Positions 1 through 7,417 of a stretch of DNA of 13,480 nt are shown here, in pieces (position 1 is the stretch's first letter; each line of letters starts with the position of its first letter). The notes under the pieces were generated by a model. That model worked only from the letters and a program-made list of their open reading frames with translations. It did not search any database and was not told the origin of the DNA. The position numbers and the translations under genes were made by a program. The stretch comes from Ga0077555 sp031406575 (GTDB lineage: Bacteria > Pseudomonadota > Alphaproteobacteria > Rhizobiales > Hyphomicrobiaceae), in contig JANOHP010000216.1 of assembly GCA_031406575.1 (NCBI GenBank), forward strand, positions 1 to 13,480, read 5' to 3'.

Positions 1-74
<74 letters not shown>

Positions 75-108
75 TCGCCGGCGGGTGGCGGGGTGCGCCA
101 CTCGGGGG

Positions 109-137
109 TATATAGACTGGGCTCGGGGGGGCCGCAA
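109..137 (-). promoter_or_regulatory. Probable sigma-70 promoter of tRNA-Gln
   Basis: On the minus strand there is a -10 box TATATA (positions 114 to 109) and a -35-like box TTGCGG (137 to 132), separated by exactly 17 bp. Transcription would start near position 102, about 28 nt before the mature tRNA. The leader contains a small hairpin, GTGGCG/CGCCAC, at 85-90 and 96-101. The -10 is a good match and the -35 is weak. The promoter lies in the gap between the thiolase stop codon and the tRNA, which fits an independently transcribed tRNA. Confidence 0.5.
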
Positions 138-200
138 GCTGCGAAGACCTCGGCGACCGCCGCCGCCACGAGACTTCGCCTCGCGTGAACTCGATCAGTC

Positions 201-1358
201 TCACGCGCTCTCGAAAAGGGCCGCGACGCCTTGGCCACCGGCCGAGCCGAGGACGGCGGCGCCGAAGCGGGGGCGGATGTCCGATTTGGCGCGGGCCATG
301 CGGGTGAAGAGGCGAGTCACGAGGATGCCGCCAGCCGCGCCCAGGGGGTGCCCGCGCACGACCGCGCCGCCGTCGGGGTTGAGGACGGAATCCGACAATT
401 GCAGCGCATCGCGCAGCAGGAGCGCCTGCACGGCGGAGCGTTCGCTCATCTCCACCAGATCAATGTCGGCGATGGCTAGGCCCTTGGCGTTGCTCATCAT
501 GCGGCGAAAGGCGACCAGGGGGGCTTCACCCTCTTCAGCAGGCGCGACACCGACGGACGCGCTGGTGACAAGGTGCAGCGCGGGTGGCTTGCCCAATTCG
601 TCCCAAATGGCGGGCGAAACAGCGACGATGATCGCGCCGCCGTCATGGAGTTGGCTCGTATTGCCCGCACTGAGGGTGCCGTCGGTGCGATAGGCGGGCA
701 ATGCTGACAGGGCGGCCAAATCCGGCTCGACCGCGCTCTGGTCTCGGCTCTCGACGGCAGTGGCTTCGAGCGGCACCACCTCCTTGACGAAGCGGCGGGC
801 ATCGCGCGCAAGGGACGCGGCCAAATGCGCGCGAAAGGCCCATTCGTCTTGCACTTCACGACTGATTTTGCGACGGCGCGCGAGCTTGTCGGCGTCGGCG
901 ATCGCACCCAGGTCGTGCCCACCCGCATCCTCTTCGCCGAGCAGCCCCATGAAGCGCGGCGTCTGGTGCACGTTCTTGGGCTTGGCGAGACGCCAGGGCG
1001 CCATCGAAATGGCTTCGACGCCGCCCGCGACGACGACTTCAGCTTCGTTGGTCGCAATGAGACGTAGCGCCGAGACGATGGATTCGAGACCCGACGCGCA
1101 CTGTTGATCGACGGTGACAGCAGGTGCGGAATCCGGCACACCCGCAGCCAATGCCACGAGCCGCGCGGGGTTGCTGCCCGCGCTGGCGTTGCCGAGGATG
1201 ACGCGATCGACGCGGGCCAGCGACAGCTTGGCGTCCTTCATCGCCTCGATGATCAGCGGCGCACCCAGGTCCTCGACCCGGCGGTGGCGGTGAAGGCCCC
1301 CGATGCGGCCCAGAACCGTCCGGCGGGCCGCAATCACGTAGGCAGTGCGCACGATCAT
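201..1358 (-). CDS. Thiolase-family protein with degenerate active site
   Basis: A 385-residue protein of normal length for the thiolase family (acetyl-CoA acyltransferase fold). Visible motifs are the N-terminal nucleophile region DQQCASGLESI with Cys87, the middle segment GNTSQLHDGGAII (232-244), the GHPLGAAGG segment with His337, and the C-terminal GGQG loop (374-377). Two usual catalytic positions differ. The NEAFA motif reads SERSA (305-309), so Asn is replaced by Ser. The second catalytic Cys before the GGQG loop is replaced, the local sequence being VLGSAGGQG, with Gly371 at that position. Ordinary Claisen condensation or thiolysis is therefore doubtful, and the true reaction is unknown. 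The ATG at 1358 gives a typical thiolase N-terminus (IVRTAYVIAARRT). A TTG four codons earlier (1370) is possible but less likely, and neither has a strong Shine-Dalgarno sequence. The gene is intact with no frameshift. Confidence 0.88.
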   Translation of the reverse strand: MIVRTAYVIAARRTVLGRIGGLHRHRRVEDLGAPLIIEAMKDAKLSLARVDRVILGNASAGSNPARLVALAAGVPDSAPAVTVDQQCASGLESIVSALRLIATNEAEVVVAGGVEAISMAPWRLAKPKNVHQTPRFMGLLGEEDAGGHDLGAIADADKLARRRKISREVQDEWAFRAHLAASLARDARRFVKEVVPLEATAVESRDQSAVEPDLAALSALPAYRTDGTLSAGNTSQLHDGGAIIVAVSPAIWDELGKPPALHLVTSASVGVAPAEEGEAPLVAFRRMMSNAKGLAIADIDLVEMSERSAVQALLLRDALQLSDSVLNPDGGAVVRGHPLGAAGGILVTRLFTRMARAKSDIRPRFGAAVLGSAGGQGVAALFESA

Positions 1359-1439
1359 ACCGAGACCCAAAAGCCTTTGCGCCGGTGTGCGGGGGCACCG
1401 TGGCGCCGAATGGCCTGTGGGAAATCATGAGAACGTGGC

Positions 1440-1499
1440 AAAAAACGGGTAAGCTGAGCGATTCCCACAGAAGAAATTCACCCCCAGCCGAAGCTCAGC
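1440..1499 (-). terminator. Possible terminator after the M20 peptidase gene
   Basis: In the gap between the peptidase stop (1542) and the thiolase start (1358), the minus strand carries GCTGAGC (1499-1493) and GCTCAGC (1459-1453), a perfect 7-bp inverted repeat with a 33-nt loop. Seven nucleotides after it is a run of six T (1445-1440). The T-run is in the right place for a rho-independent terminator, but the loop is long, so this is a weak candidate. I saw no convincing promoter for the thiolase gene between it and 1358. Confidence 0.33.
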
Positions 1500-1541
1500 C
1501 ATGCGTTCCTTCGGTGGGGCGACCCGTGCCGTGACGTGTTT

Positions 1542-2741
1542 TCACACCCCCGCCGTCGCCAAGCGCACGACCAGAGAGCAGGCAGCCTCGAATTCGTTCA
1601 GGTCGACCCACTCGTCGAGCGTATGGACTTCGTTCTGGCCGGCGCCGAAGGTGACGGTCGGGATGCCGCGGCGCACCAACCAATTGGCGTCGAGCCCACC
1701 GTTGGCGACGCGGACGTCGGGGGTGAAGCCTTCAGCTTCGACGGCGGCGACGGCGCGGCGCACGACGGGTTGGCTGTCCTTCATGCGGAACGGGTAATAA
1801 TCGGTGCGTGTCGTGAATTTCACGCGACCGGCTTTGCCTTCGCTGTTGGTGACGCTGGCGGCAGCGGCGGTGAAGGCGTCCTTGTAGGCGGCCGTGATCT
1901 GTTTGAAGAACGCCGCGTCGTGGCTGCGGCTTTCGCCTTTCACCTGGACGTAGTCGGTCACCACGTTCGTGGCGTCGCCGGCAGAGCCCCCCGACGCGCC
2001 GCTGACGGGGCCGACGTTGCTCGTGCCCTTGCCGGTATTCTTCTCGATCTTGCCAAACCAGCCGCCCTTACGCACAGCGGAGAGGGCTTCAGCGAGGATC
2101 AAGGTCGAGCTGATACCGCGCTCAGGCGCGCCGCCCGCGTGCGAGGCACGGCCGAAGATCTCGACTTCCCAGCGATCCGCCCCGACGGCGCCGACCGTCA
2201 CGTGCGCCGCGCTGCGGCCGTCGAAGTTGTAGCCCATGGTGATGTCGCCGAGGTCTTCCAGCGCAACATGGCGAGCGCCCCATAAGCCGCTCTCCTCGCG
2301 CACCGTGAAGAGCAGGGTCAGCGGGGGATGATCGAGCTTTGTGCGCATCAGCTCGGCGGCGAGCGTGACGAGCACGGCGCAGCCCGTGCGATTGTCGCCG
2401 CCCAATGCGGTCTTGACGGCACTGACGATCTTGCGGCCCTGCTTCTTGGGAACTGCGCCGGCGCACAAAGGGACGGTATCCATGTGCGTCATGAACAGCA
2501 GGCGCGGGGCCGTCTTCAAGTCGCCGCGTCCGGGCAATTGCACGATCAGATTGCCGGTCTGCGTCGGCAGCGGAATGCGCGTGTGCGCATCATCGAAGCG
2601 GATGGCGCGCGCGGGAACGCCGGCCTGTTTCAATGCCGCCACGAGCGCCTTACCGATCTTGGCCTCTTCACCGGTGATGCCGGGGACGGCAAGGAAACTC
2701 ATCAAGCGGTCAGTGGCAGCAGCAAGATCGACGGCGTGCAT
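1542..2741 (-). CDS. M20 family metallopeptidase, peptidase T-like
   Basis: A 399-residue cytoplasmic zinc peptidase of the M20 family, closest by eye to peptidase T-like aminopeptidases that trim small peptides. The two-zinc site is complete. His86 and Asp88 lie in the HMDTV motif, bridging Asp116 in GGDNRTG, catalytic Glu149 and ligand Glu150 in REES, Asp174 in NFDGR, and His373 in NEVHTLDEWV. The dimerisation/lid domain shows GRASHAGGAPERG near 198-210. No signal peptide is seen. The ATG at 2741 has GGAG six bases upstream (2751-2748). It is divergent from the aminotransferase and faces a peptide importer 2 kb away, which fits breakdown of imported peptides. Exact substrate (tripeptide, dipeptide or N-acyl amino acid) cannot be fixed from sequence. 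Confidence 0.9.
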   Translation of the reverse strand: MHAVDLAAATDRLMSFLAVPGITGEEAKIGKALVAALKQAGVPARAIRFDDAHTRIPLPTQTGNLIVQLPGRGDLKTAPRLLFMTHMDTVPLCAGAVPKKQGRKIVSAVKTALGGDNRTGCAVLVTLAAELMRTKLDHPPLTLLFTVREESGLWGARHVALEDLGDITMGYNFDGRSAAHVTVGAVGADRWEVEIFGRASHAGGAPERGISSTLILAEALSAVRKGGWFGKIEKNTGKGTSNVGPVSGASGGSAGDATNVVTDYVQVKGESRSHDAAFFKQITAAYKDAFTAAAASVTNSEGKAGRVKFTTRTDYYPFRMKDSQPVVRRAVAAVEAEGFTPDVRVANGGLDANWLVRRGIPTVTFGAGQNEVHTLDEWVDLNEFEAACSLVVRLATAGV

Positions 2742-2823
2742 GGGTGGCTCCGGGGCTCGAATGGTGGAGTGGGCTGCTCCGTCTGTCGCACGAAACGAAG
2801 CGCTGTGCCAATGGGTGGTCGTG

Positions 2824-2835
2824 CATTCGCGAATG
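2824..2835. promoter_or_regulatory. Palindrome in the divergent intergenic region
   Basis: CATTCGCGAATG is a perfect 12-bp palindrome in the 201-bp gap between the divergent peptidase and aminotransferase genes, 82 bp from the peptidase start and 107 bp from the aminotransferase start. It overlaps the left arm of a second perfect inverted repeat, ATGTGGGG (2833-2840) with CCCCACAT (2881-2888). A shared operator is possible. Isolated 12-bp palindromes also occur a few times by chance in a window of this size. I could not find good -35/-10 pairs for either gene in the gap. Confidence 0.25.
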
Positions 2836-2942
2836 TGGGGCGCGTTCGCCCTTCCGGTGTGCTGCCCCGGCTGCTACAAACCCCACATGTTCACGCGCGG
2901 ACACCCGTGCGGCCCCACCCGTTCCGCCACAGGAGACCACCC

Positions 2943-4271
2943 ATGGCCCCGCTCGATATGAAGCCCAATGAGCTCGAGCCCTATTGGCTGCCGTTCACGC
3001 CCAATCGCGCCTTCAAATCGCGGCCACGGCTCTTCTCGGGCGCCAAGGACATGCACTACCACACGCCCGACGGCCGAAAGGTGATCGACGCGACGTCAGG
3101 TCTCTTTTGCGTCAACGCGGGGCACGGCCGCCGGCCCATCGTCGAGGCCATCAAGCTCGCCGCCGAAACGCTCGATTTCTCGCCGCCCTTCCAATACGCC
3201 CACCCCGCCGTCTTCGAGCTGTCGTCGCGGCTGACGCTGCTCGCGCCGGGCGATCTCGACTATTGCCTGTTCGCCAACTCCGGCTCGGAGGCCGTCGACA
3301 CCGCGCTGAAGGTGGCGCTCGCCTATCACCGCAATCGCGGCGAGGGCCAACGCACCCGCTTCATCGGCCGCGAGCGTGGCTATCACGGCGTCGGCTTCGG
3401 CGGCATCTCGGTGGGCGGCATGGTCGCCAACCGAAAGATGTTCGGCAACATGCTGGCGGGCGTCGACCATATGCCGGCGACCTACAATCGCGCCAAGCAG
3501 GCGTTCTCCAACCAGGAGCCCGAGTGGGGCGCCGAACTCGCCGACGACCTCCTCAAAATCATCGGCCTGCATGACGCCTCCACGATCGCGGCCGTCATCG
3601 TCGAGCCGGTGGCGGGATCGACAGGCTGTTTGCCGCCGCCCAAAGGCTATCTCGAGCGCCTGCGCAAGATCACGGCCGATCACGGCATCCTGCTGATCTT
3701 CGACGAGGTGATCACGGGCTTCGGTCGGCTCGGCCACTGCTTTGCCGCTGAGCGCTACAATATCGTTCCCGACATGATCACCTTTGCCAAGGGTGTGACC
3801 AACGCGGCCGTACCGATGTCGGGTGTGCTGGTGCGCAAGGGCATCTACGAAGCGCACATGAACGGTCCCGAGCACATGGTGGAGCTGTTCCACGGCTACA
3901 CCTACTCGGGCCATCCCTTGGCCGTTGCCGCTGGACTGGCGACGCTCGACATCTACCGCGACGAGAAACTGTTCGAGCGCGCCCGCGCCCTCGAGCCGAA
4001 ATTCGCCGAGGCGATGCTGTCGCTGCGCGATGCGCCCTGGGTGGTCGACATTCGGCCGATCGGCCTCATCTGCGGCATCGATCTGGAACCCCGCACTGGC
4101 GCGCCCGCCGCGCGCGGCTACGAAACGATCGAGCGCATGTACCACGACCACGACCTCTACTGCCGCGTGACCGGAGATACCTTGGTCATTGCGCCACCGT
4201 TGATTGCGACGGAGGACGACTTGGCGGATATCGTGGCCCGCGTACGAAAAGTGCTGGCGGCGACGGCGTAA
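2943..4271 (+). CDS. Omega-amino acid (beta-alanine):pyruvate aminotransferase
   Basis: A 442-residue class III PLP-dependent aminotransferase. The opening YWLPFTPNRAFKSRPRLF followed by TSGLFCVNAGHG (51-62) is characteristic of the beta-alanine:pyruvate type, which moves amino groups from omega-amino acids or amines to pyruvate. PLP-binding features are NSGSEA (112-117), GYHG (146-149), DEVITGFGR with Asp254 stacking on the cofactor nitrogen, and FAKGVTNAAVPMSG with Lys283 as the likely Schiff-base lysine. Arg408 in LYCRVTGDTL probably corresponds to the arginine that binds the acceptor carboxylate. The ATG at 2943 is chosen because AGGAGA (2931-2936) sits six bases upstream and the protein then starts where the family does. 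The reading frame is open back to 2328, but that part is antisense to the peptidase gene. It is the only plus-strand intact gene and converges with the importer operon. 5-Aminovalerate, 4-aminobutyrate and taurine are alternative substrates. Confidence 0.92.
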   Translation: MAPLDMKPNELEPYWLPFTPNRAFKSRPRLFSGAKDMHYHTPDGRKVIDATSGLFCVNAGHGRRPIVEAIKLAAETLDFSPPFQYAHPAVFELSSRLTLLAPGDLDYCLFANSGSEAVDTALKVALAYHRNRGEGQRTRFIGRERGYHGVGFGGISVGGMVANRKMFGNMLAGVDHMPATYNRAKQAFSNQEPEWGAELADDLLKIIGLHDASTIAAVIVEPVAGSTGCLPPPKGYLERLRKITADHGILLIFDEVITGFGRLGHCFAAERYNIVPDMITFAKGVTNAAVPMSGVLVRKGIYEAHMNGPEHMVELFHGYTYSGHPLAVAAGLATLDIYRDEKLFERARALEPKFAEAMLSLRDAPWVVDIRPIGLICGIDLEPRTGAPAARGYETIERMYHDHDLYCRVTGDTLVIAPPLIATEDDLADIVARVRKVLAATA

Positions 4272-4295
4272 CGCGACGCGACGCAGTGGCTTGGT

Positions 4296-4320
4296 CTGCT
4301 TTCGCATCATGCGAGAGCAG
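4296..4320 (+). terminator. Strong hairpin after the aminotransferase gene
   Basis: Twenty-five bases after the aminotransferase stop codon, CTGCT-T-TCGCA, loop TCA, TGCGA-G-AGCAG forms an 11-bp stem with one U-G wobble and a 3-nt loop. No T-run follows, so it is not a textbook rho-independent terminator. It could protect the 3' end or act in both directions in this convergent gap. A second inverted repeat overlaps it, GCAGATCG (4317-4324) with CGATCTGC (4350-4357), and an 8-bp palindrome GAGATCTC lies at 4366-4373. The cluster resembles extragenic repeat or terminator sequence between converging genes. Confidence 0.4.
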
Positions 4321-4381
4321 ATCGAGATCCTGTTCTCGGGTAAGCAGAACGATCTGCGACCCTCCGAGATCTCTGTCGAAT

Positions 4382-4426
4382 TGGTCGGAGCGAGAGGATT
4401 TGAACCACCCACCCCCAGTCCCCCAG
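4382..4426 (-). other. Relic of the 3' half of tRNA-Pro(GGG), att-like
   Basis: On the minus strand this stretch fits tRNA positions 32-76 without gaps: loop CTGGGGG with anticodon GGG, 3' anticodon strand ACTGG, variable GGGTG, T-arm GGTGG-TTCAAAT-CCTCT, acceptor strand CGCTCCG, discriminator A and CCA, 45 nt in all. The 5' half is missing: the sequence beyond 4426 has neither the matching anticodon strand (CCAGT) nor an acceptor 5' strand CGGAGCG. One T-stem pair is broken (T-T), and the variable loop differs by one base from the usual form I recall. A tRNA fragment from anticodon loop to CCA is the classic shape of an integrase attachment-site duplication. No integrase is in the window. 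Confidence 0.7.
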
Positions 4427-4475
4427 ATAGAGGCTCAATGGTTGCAGGAGGTCGTGCGGAACGGCGCAACATTGA

Positions 4476-4516
4476 ACATCACGCGTATTATGCAGATATT
4501 TTTCAGTCCGTGATGT
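4476..4516. repeat. 8-bp inverted repeat across the ATPase F stop codon
   Basis: ACATCACG (4476-4483) and CGTGATGT (4509-4516) are perfect inverted copies with a 25-nt loop, spanning the stop codon of the last importer gene (4503-4505). The surrounding 40 bases are AT-richer than the rest of the window. The arms could form an mRNA 3'-end stem, but there is no T-run typical of a terminator. Confidence 0.3.
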
Positions 4517-5534
4517 CGATACGCGCTGGCCGTTTCAGACAGGCGACGTAATGGCCCCGCGACACCTCCACGAGCGGCGGGTCGATGATCTTGCAGGCGG
4601 CGTCCGCATAGGGGCATCGCGTGTGGAAGCGGCAGCCAGGCGGCGGGTTGGCGGGGCTCGGCACGTCACCTTTCAAGATCAACCGCTTTGCGCCCTTGCG
4701 TGCCGGATCGGGCGCGGGCGCCGCCGCGAGCAAGGCTTCGGTGTAGGGGTGCTGTGGTCGCGTGAACAGCTCAGTTCGCGTCGTCAACTCGACGATCCGG
4801 CCCAGATACATGACGGCCACGCGATGGCTGATGTGGCGCACCACGGCGAGATCATGGCTGATGAAGAGGTAGGTGAGGCCCAACTCATCCTGTAGATCGA
4901 TCAGCAGATTGAGCACCTGCGCCTGGACCGAAACATCCAGGGCCGAGACCGGCTCGTCGGCGACGATCACTTGCGGATTGACGGCGATGGCCTTGGCGAT
5001 GCCCAGGCGTTGGCGCTGGCCGCCGGAAAATTCGTGCACGTAGCGGCCCGCACTCTCGGGGCGCAAGCCGACGCGGGCCAGCAGGTCAGTGACCCGGGCC
5101 TTCTGCTCGGCTCCCGTCGCCAAGCCGAAGTTGGCTAAGGGCTCACCGACGATCTCACCCGCCGACAAGCGCGGATTGAGCGAAGAATAGGGATCTTGGA
5201 ACACCGTCTGGATGTGGCGGCGGTGAGGCCACATCTCTCGGGCGCTCAGGTTGGTGACATCGATGCCGCCGATGTGAATTTCTCCCGACGTCGGTTCGAT
5301 CAGCTTCATCACCGCTTTTGCGACGGTGGATTTTCCGCATCCCGATTCCCCGACGAGCCCGAGCGTTTCGCCACGGGGAATGGCGAAGCTGACGCCATCG
5401 ACGGCGCGCACCGCCCCTGCGCGACGCTGCAGAAGTCCTTTCGTGATCGGGAAATGCTTGACGAGGTTGCGCACCTCCAGGGGGACCACAGCCGACTTCG
5501 TCGCCGGTGACGTGGCAGTGTCGGATGGTGTCAT
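4503..5534 (-). CDS. Peptide ABC transporter ATP-binding protein (DppF/OppF type)
   Basis: A 343-residue ATPase of the oligopeptide/dipeptide importer family, one half of the ATPase pair on the cytoplasmic face of the permease. Walker A is GESGCGKST (62-70), Q-loop Gln113 in VFQDPYSSLNP, signature FSGGQRQR (169-176), Walker B VIVADEP with Glu194, and switch His227. The C-terminal oligopeptide-type extension carries Cys301, Cys307, Cys314 and Cys332, the four-Cys pattern known in this family. The ATG at 5534 is chosen because GGAGG (5546-5542) lies seven bases upstream and the start overlaps the stop of the preceding ATPase gene as ATGA, indicating translational coupling. An in-frame start at 5561 would lie deep inside that gene. 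It is last in the operon. The D and F assignments come from gene order and sequence type, and the substrate is not proven. Confidence 0.93.
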   Translation of the reverse strand: MTPSDTATSPATKSAVVPLEVRNLVKHFPITKGLLQRRAGAVRAVDGVSFAIPRGETLGLVGESGCGKSTVAKAVMKLIEPTSGEIHIGGIDVTNLSAREMWPHRRHIQTVFQDPYSSLNPRLSAGEIVGEPLANFGLATGAEQKARVTDLLARVGLRPESAGRYVHEFSGGQRQRLGIAKAIAVNPQVIVADEPVSALDVSVQAQVLNLLIDLQDELGLTYLFISHDLAVVRHISHRVAVMYLGRIVELTTRTELFTRPQHPYTEALLAAAPAPDPARKGAKRLILKGDVPSPANPPPGCRFHTRCPYADAACKIIDPPLVEVSRGHYVACLKRPARIDITD

Positions 5535-6532
5535 GGCGCCGCCTCCGGAACCCTCTGCCACTCATGGCAGGCGACGAGATGCGCGTTTCCCGCATCCACG
5601 AACTCTGGTCGCTCGGTGCGGCAGCGATCGGTGGCGAACGGACAGCGTGGCGCGAACGCGCACCCGACGATCTCGCGCGTCAGCGGCGGCACGAGGCCTT
5701 TGATTTCCTCGAGCTTCACGCGTTTGCCGCTGGCTTCCGCCGCCACGTCGAGCCGCGGGATGGCGCGCATGAGACCGCGTGTATACGGATGCAGCGGGCG
5801 GCGAAACAGCTCGTCGACCGTCGCCGCCTCCGCCATGCGACCTGCATACATCACGATCACCCGGTCGCAGGTCTCCGCGATGACACCCAAGTCGTGCGTG
5901 ATGAGGAGAACGGCGGTGCCGAGCTTCTCCTTCAGGTCCTGCAGCAGTTCGAGAATTTGGGCTTGGATCGTCACGTCCAGCGCCGTCGTCGGCTCGTCGG
6001 CGATCAGCACTTGTGGGCTGCAGGCGAGTGCGATGGCGATCATGACGCGCTGGCGCATCCCGCCCGAGAGTTGGTGGGGGTATTCGTCGAGACGGCGGCG
6101 GGCGTCCCCGATGTGCACCAGTTCCAGCATTTCGTGCGCGCGATCGCGAGCCGCCCGCCACGAGAGATCCATGTGGCGGACGGCGTTCTCCGCAATCTGC
6201 GTGCCGACAGTCAGCACGGGGTTGAGGCTCGTCATCGGTTCCTGAAAAATCATCGAAATGTGGTGGCCCCGAATGGCGCGCATCTCGGCCTCGGCAAGAT
6301 CGGTCAACTCCCGCCCATCGAACGCCACCGAGCCCCGCACGATACGCGCCGCGCGCGCATCGATGAGCCGCAAGATCGAAAGGGCGGTGACGGATTTACC
6401 GCAACCCGATTCCCCGACGATGCCCAACGTTCCGCCGGCCTCGAGGTCGAACGAGACCCCGTCGACTGCGCGCACGACGCCATCGCTGGTGAAGAAATGA
6501 GTGGCCAGATCTCGGACCCGCAGCAGGCTCAC
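5531..6532 (-). CDS. Peptide ABC transporter ATP-binding protein (DppD/OppD type)
   Basis: A 333-residue ATPase, partner of the F-type ATPase encoded just downstream. Walker A is GESGCGKS (40-47), Q-loop Gln97 in IFQEPMTSLNP, signature LSGGMRQR (155-162), Walker B VLIADEP with Glu180, and His213 in ITHDLG. The C-terminal domain has Cys291, Cys297, Cys304 and Cys322, matching the pattern in the F partner. The start codon is GTG at 6532, overlapping the stop of the upstream permease as GTGA, with GAGG (6541-6538) five bases upstream. The overlaps at both ends (GTGA and ATGA) imply strict co-translation within the importer operon. Confidence 0.93.
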   Translation of the reverse strand: MSLLRVRDLATHFFTSDGVVRAVDGVSFDLEAGGTLGIVGESGCGKSVTALSILRLIDARAARIVRGSVAFDGRELTDLAEAEMRAIRGHHISMIFQEPMTSLNPVLTVGTQIAENAVRHMDLSWRAARDRAHEMLELVHIGDARRRLDEYPHQLSGGMRQRVMIAIALACSPQVLIADEPTTALDVTIQAQILELLQDLKEKLGTAVLLITHDLGVIAETCDRVIVMYAGRMAEAATVDELFRRPLHPYTRGLMRAIPRLDVAAEASGKRVKLEEIKGLVPPLTREIVGCAFAPRCPFATDRCRTERPEFVDAGNAHLVACHEWQRVPEAAP

Positions 6533-7413
6533 ATGCGCCTCGCGAGCCGGGGATCGAGACGATCACGCATGCCGTCGCCCAACATATTGACGGCGAGCAC
6601 GGTCAACGCGAGGAACGCTCCTGGAATGAGGATGGCCCAGGGTGCAATTTGGAAAAAATCGCGGCTCTGGGCGATGATGTTGCCCCAGCTCGGGATCTCG
6701 GGCGGCACTCCGGCTCCCAAAAACGACAGACCCGCCTCGATCAACATGGCGGAGGCGCAGACATAGGTCGCCTGTACGATCAGCGGCGCCATGGTGTTGG
6801 GCAGGATGTGGCGCGCGAGAAGCTTGGGAGTGCGCGTTCCGCCGGCGATCGCGCTTTCGATATAGGGTTGCGACTTGATTGCGAGGACCACGGCTCGCAC
6901 GACGCGAACGATCCGTGGCACTTCGGGAATGATGATGGCCGTAATGACGATGCCGATGCCCGGGCGCGACAGCGTGATGAGGGCGATGGCGAGCAGGATC
7001 GACGGGATGGCCATCAATCCATCCATGACGCGCATGACGATGGCGTCGACGAGTTTGAAATAGCCGCACAACAGCCCCAGCACCAAACCGATGGCGCTCG
7101 AGATCAGCGCGACGCTGAGCCCGACGACCAGCGACACGCGGGCGCCATGCAGGGTGCGCGCAAACACGTCTCGCCCGTAACGGTCGGTCCCGAACCAGAA
7201 TTGCTCCGACGGCGGGCGCAACCGATTGGCCGGTGTCTGTTTGAAGGGATCGGCGCTGATCCACGGCGCCAGGATGGCCAGCGCCACCAGACCCAGAAAC
7301 AGCGCGCCGCCGATGACGATCGTGGGGTTGCGCCGCGTGAAGCGCAGGAATTGTCGCGCGCCCCCCGGCGGAGCAGCAGATCGAGCGTCTTCGACTGTCG
7401 CTGTGATGGCCAC
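6529..7413 (-). CDS. Peptide ABC transporter permease (DppC/OppC type)
   Basis: A 294-residue inner-membrane permease. A cytoplasmic N-terminal tail precedes the first membrane helix (about 31-51). Then comes the family hallmark WFGTDRYGRDVFAR (73-86) and helices around 93-116, 134-162, 210-235 and 259-278. The EAA loop that docks on the ATPases is at about 184-206 (YIESAIAGGTRTPKLLARHI). The start is GTG at 7413, four bases after the upstream permease stop codon, with a weak AGGT Shine-Dalgarno, suggesting coupled translation. It should pair with the B-type permease to form the channel. Confidence 0.92.
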   Translation of the reverse strand: MAITATVEDARSAAPPGGARQFLRFTRRNPTIVIGGALFLGLVALAILAPWISADPFKQTPANRLRPPSEQFWFGTDRYGRDVFARTLHGARVSLVVGLSVALISSAIGLVLGLLCGYFKLVDAIVMRVMDGLMAIPSILLAIALITLSRPGIGIVITAIIIPEVPRIVRVVRAVVLAIKSQPYIESAIAGGTRTPKLLARHILPNTMAPLIVQATYVCASAMLIEAGLSFLGAGVPPEIPSWGNIIAQSRDFFQIAPWAILIPGAFLALTVLAVNMLGDGMRDRLDPRLARRM

Positions 7414-7417
7414 GGGG

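Noticed and set aside
2328..2942. 205-codon upstream extension of the aminotransferase frame
   Set aside because: The extension is antisense to the peptidase gene and its promoter region. The ATG at 2943 has a good ribosome site and gives the family N-terminus.
4382..4460. Complete tRNA-Pro gene
   Set aside because: The acceptor 5' strand, D-arm and 5' anticodon strand are absent, so only the 3' half is present.
3096..4472. Long open frame on the minus strand opposite the aminotransferase gene
   Set aside because: It is antisense to a gene with full family motifs, its product shows no family resemblance and is rich in Arg, Ala and His. High-GC codon use commonly opens such frames.
4286..4551. 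Small plus-strand frames with an ARGFEPPTP-like peptide
   Set aside because: This peptide is produced by translating tRNA sequence in the wrong sense. Here it comes from the tRNA-Pro relic and is not a protein gene.
5507..6766. Long plus-strand open frame opposite the two ATPase and the permease C genes
   Set aside because: It crosses three well-supported genes on the other strand and has low-complexity His/Arg/Asp-rich composition without motifs.
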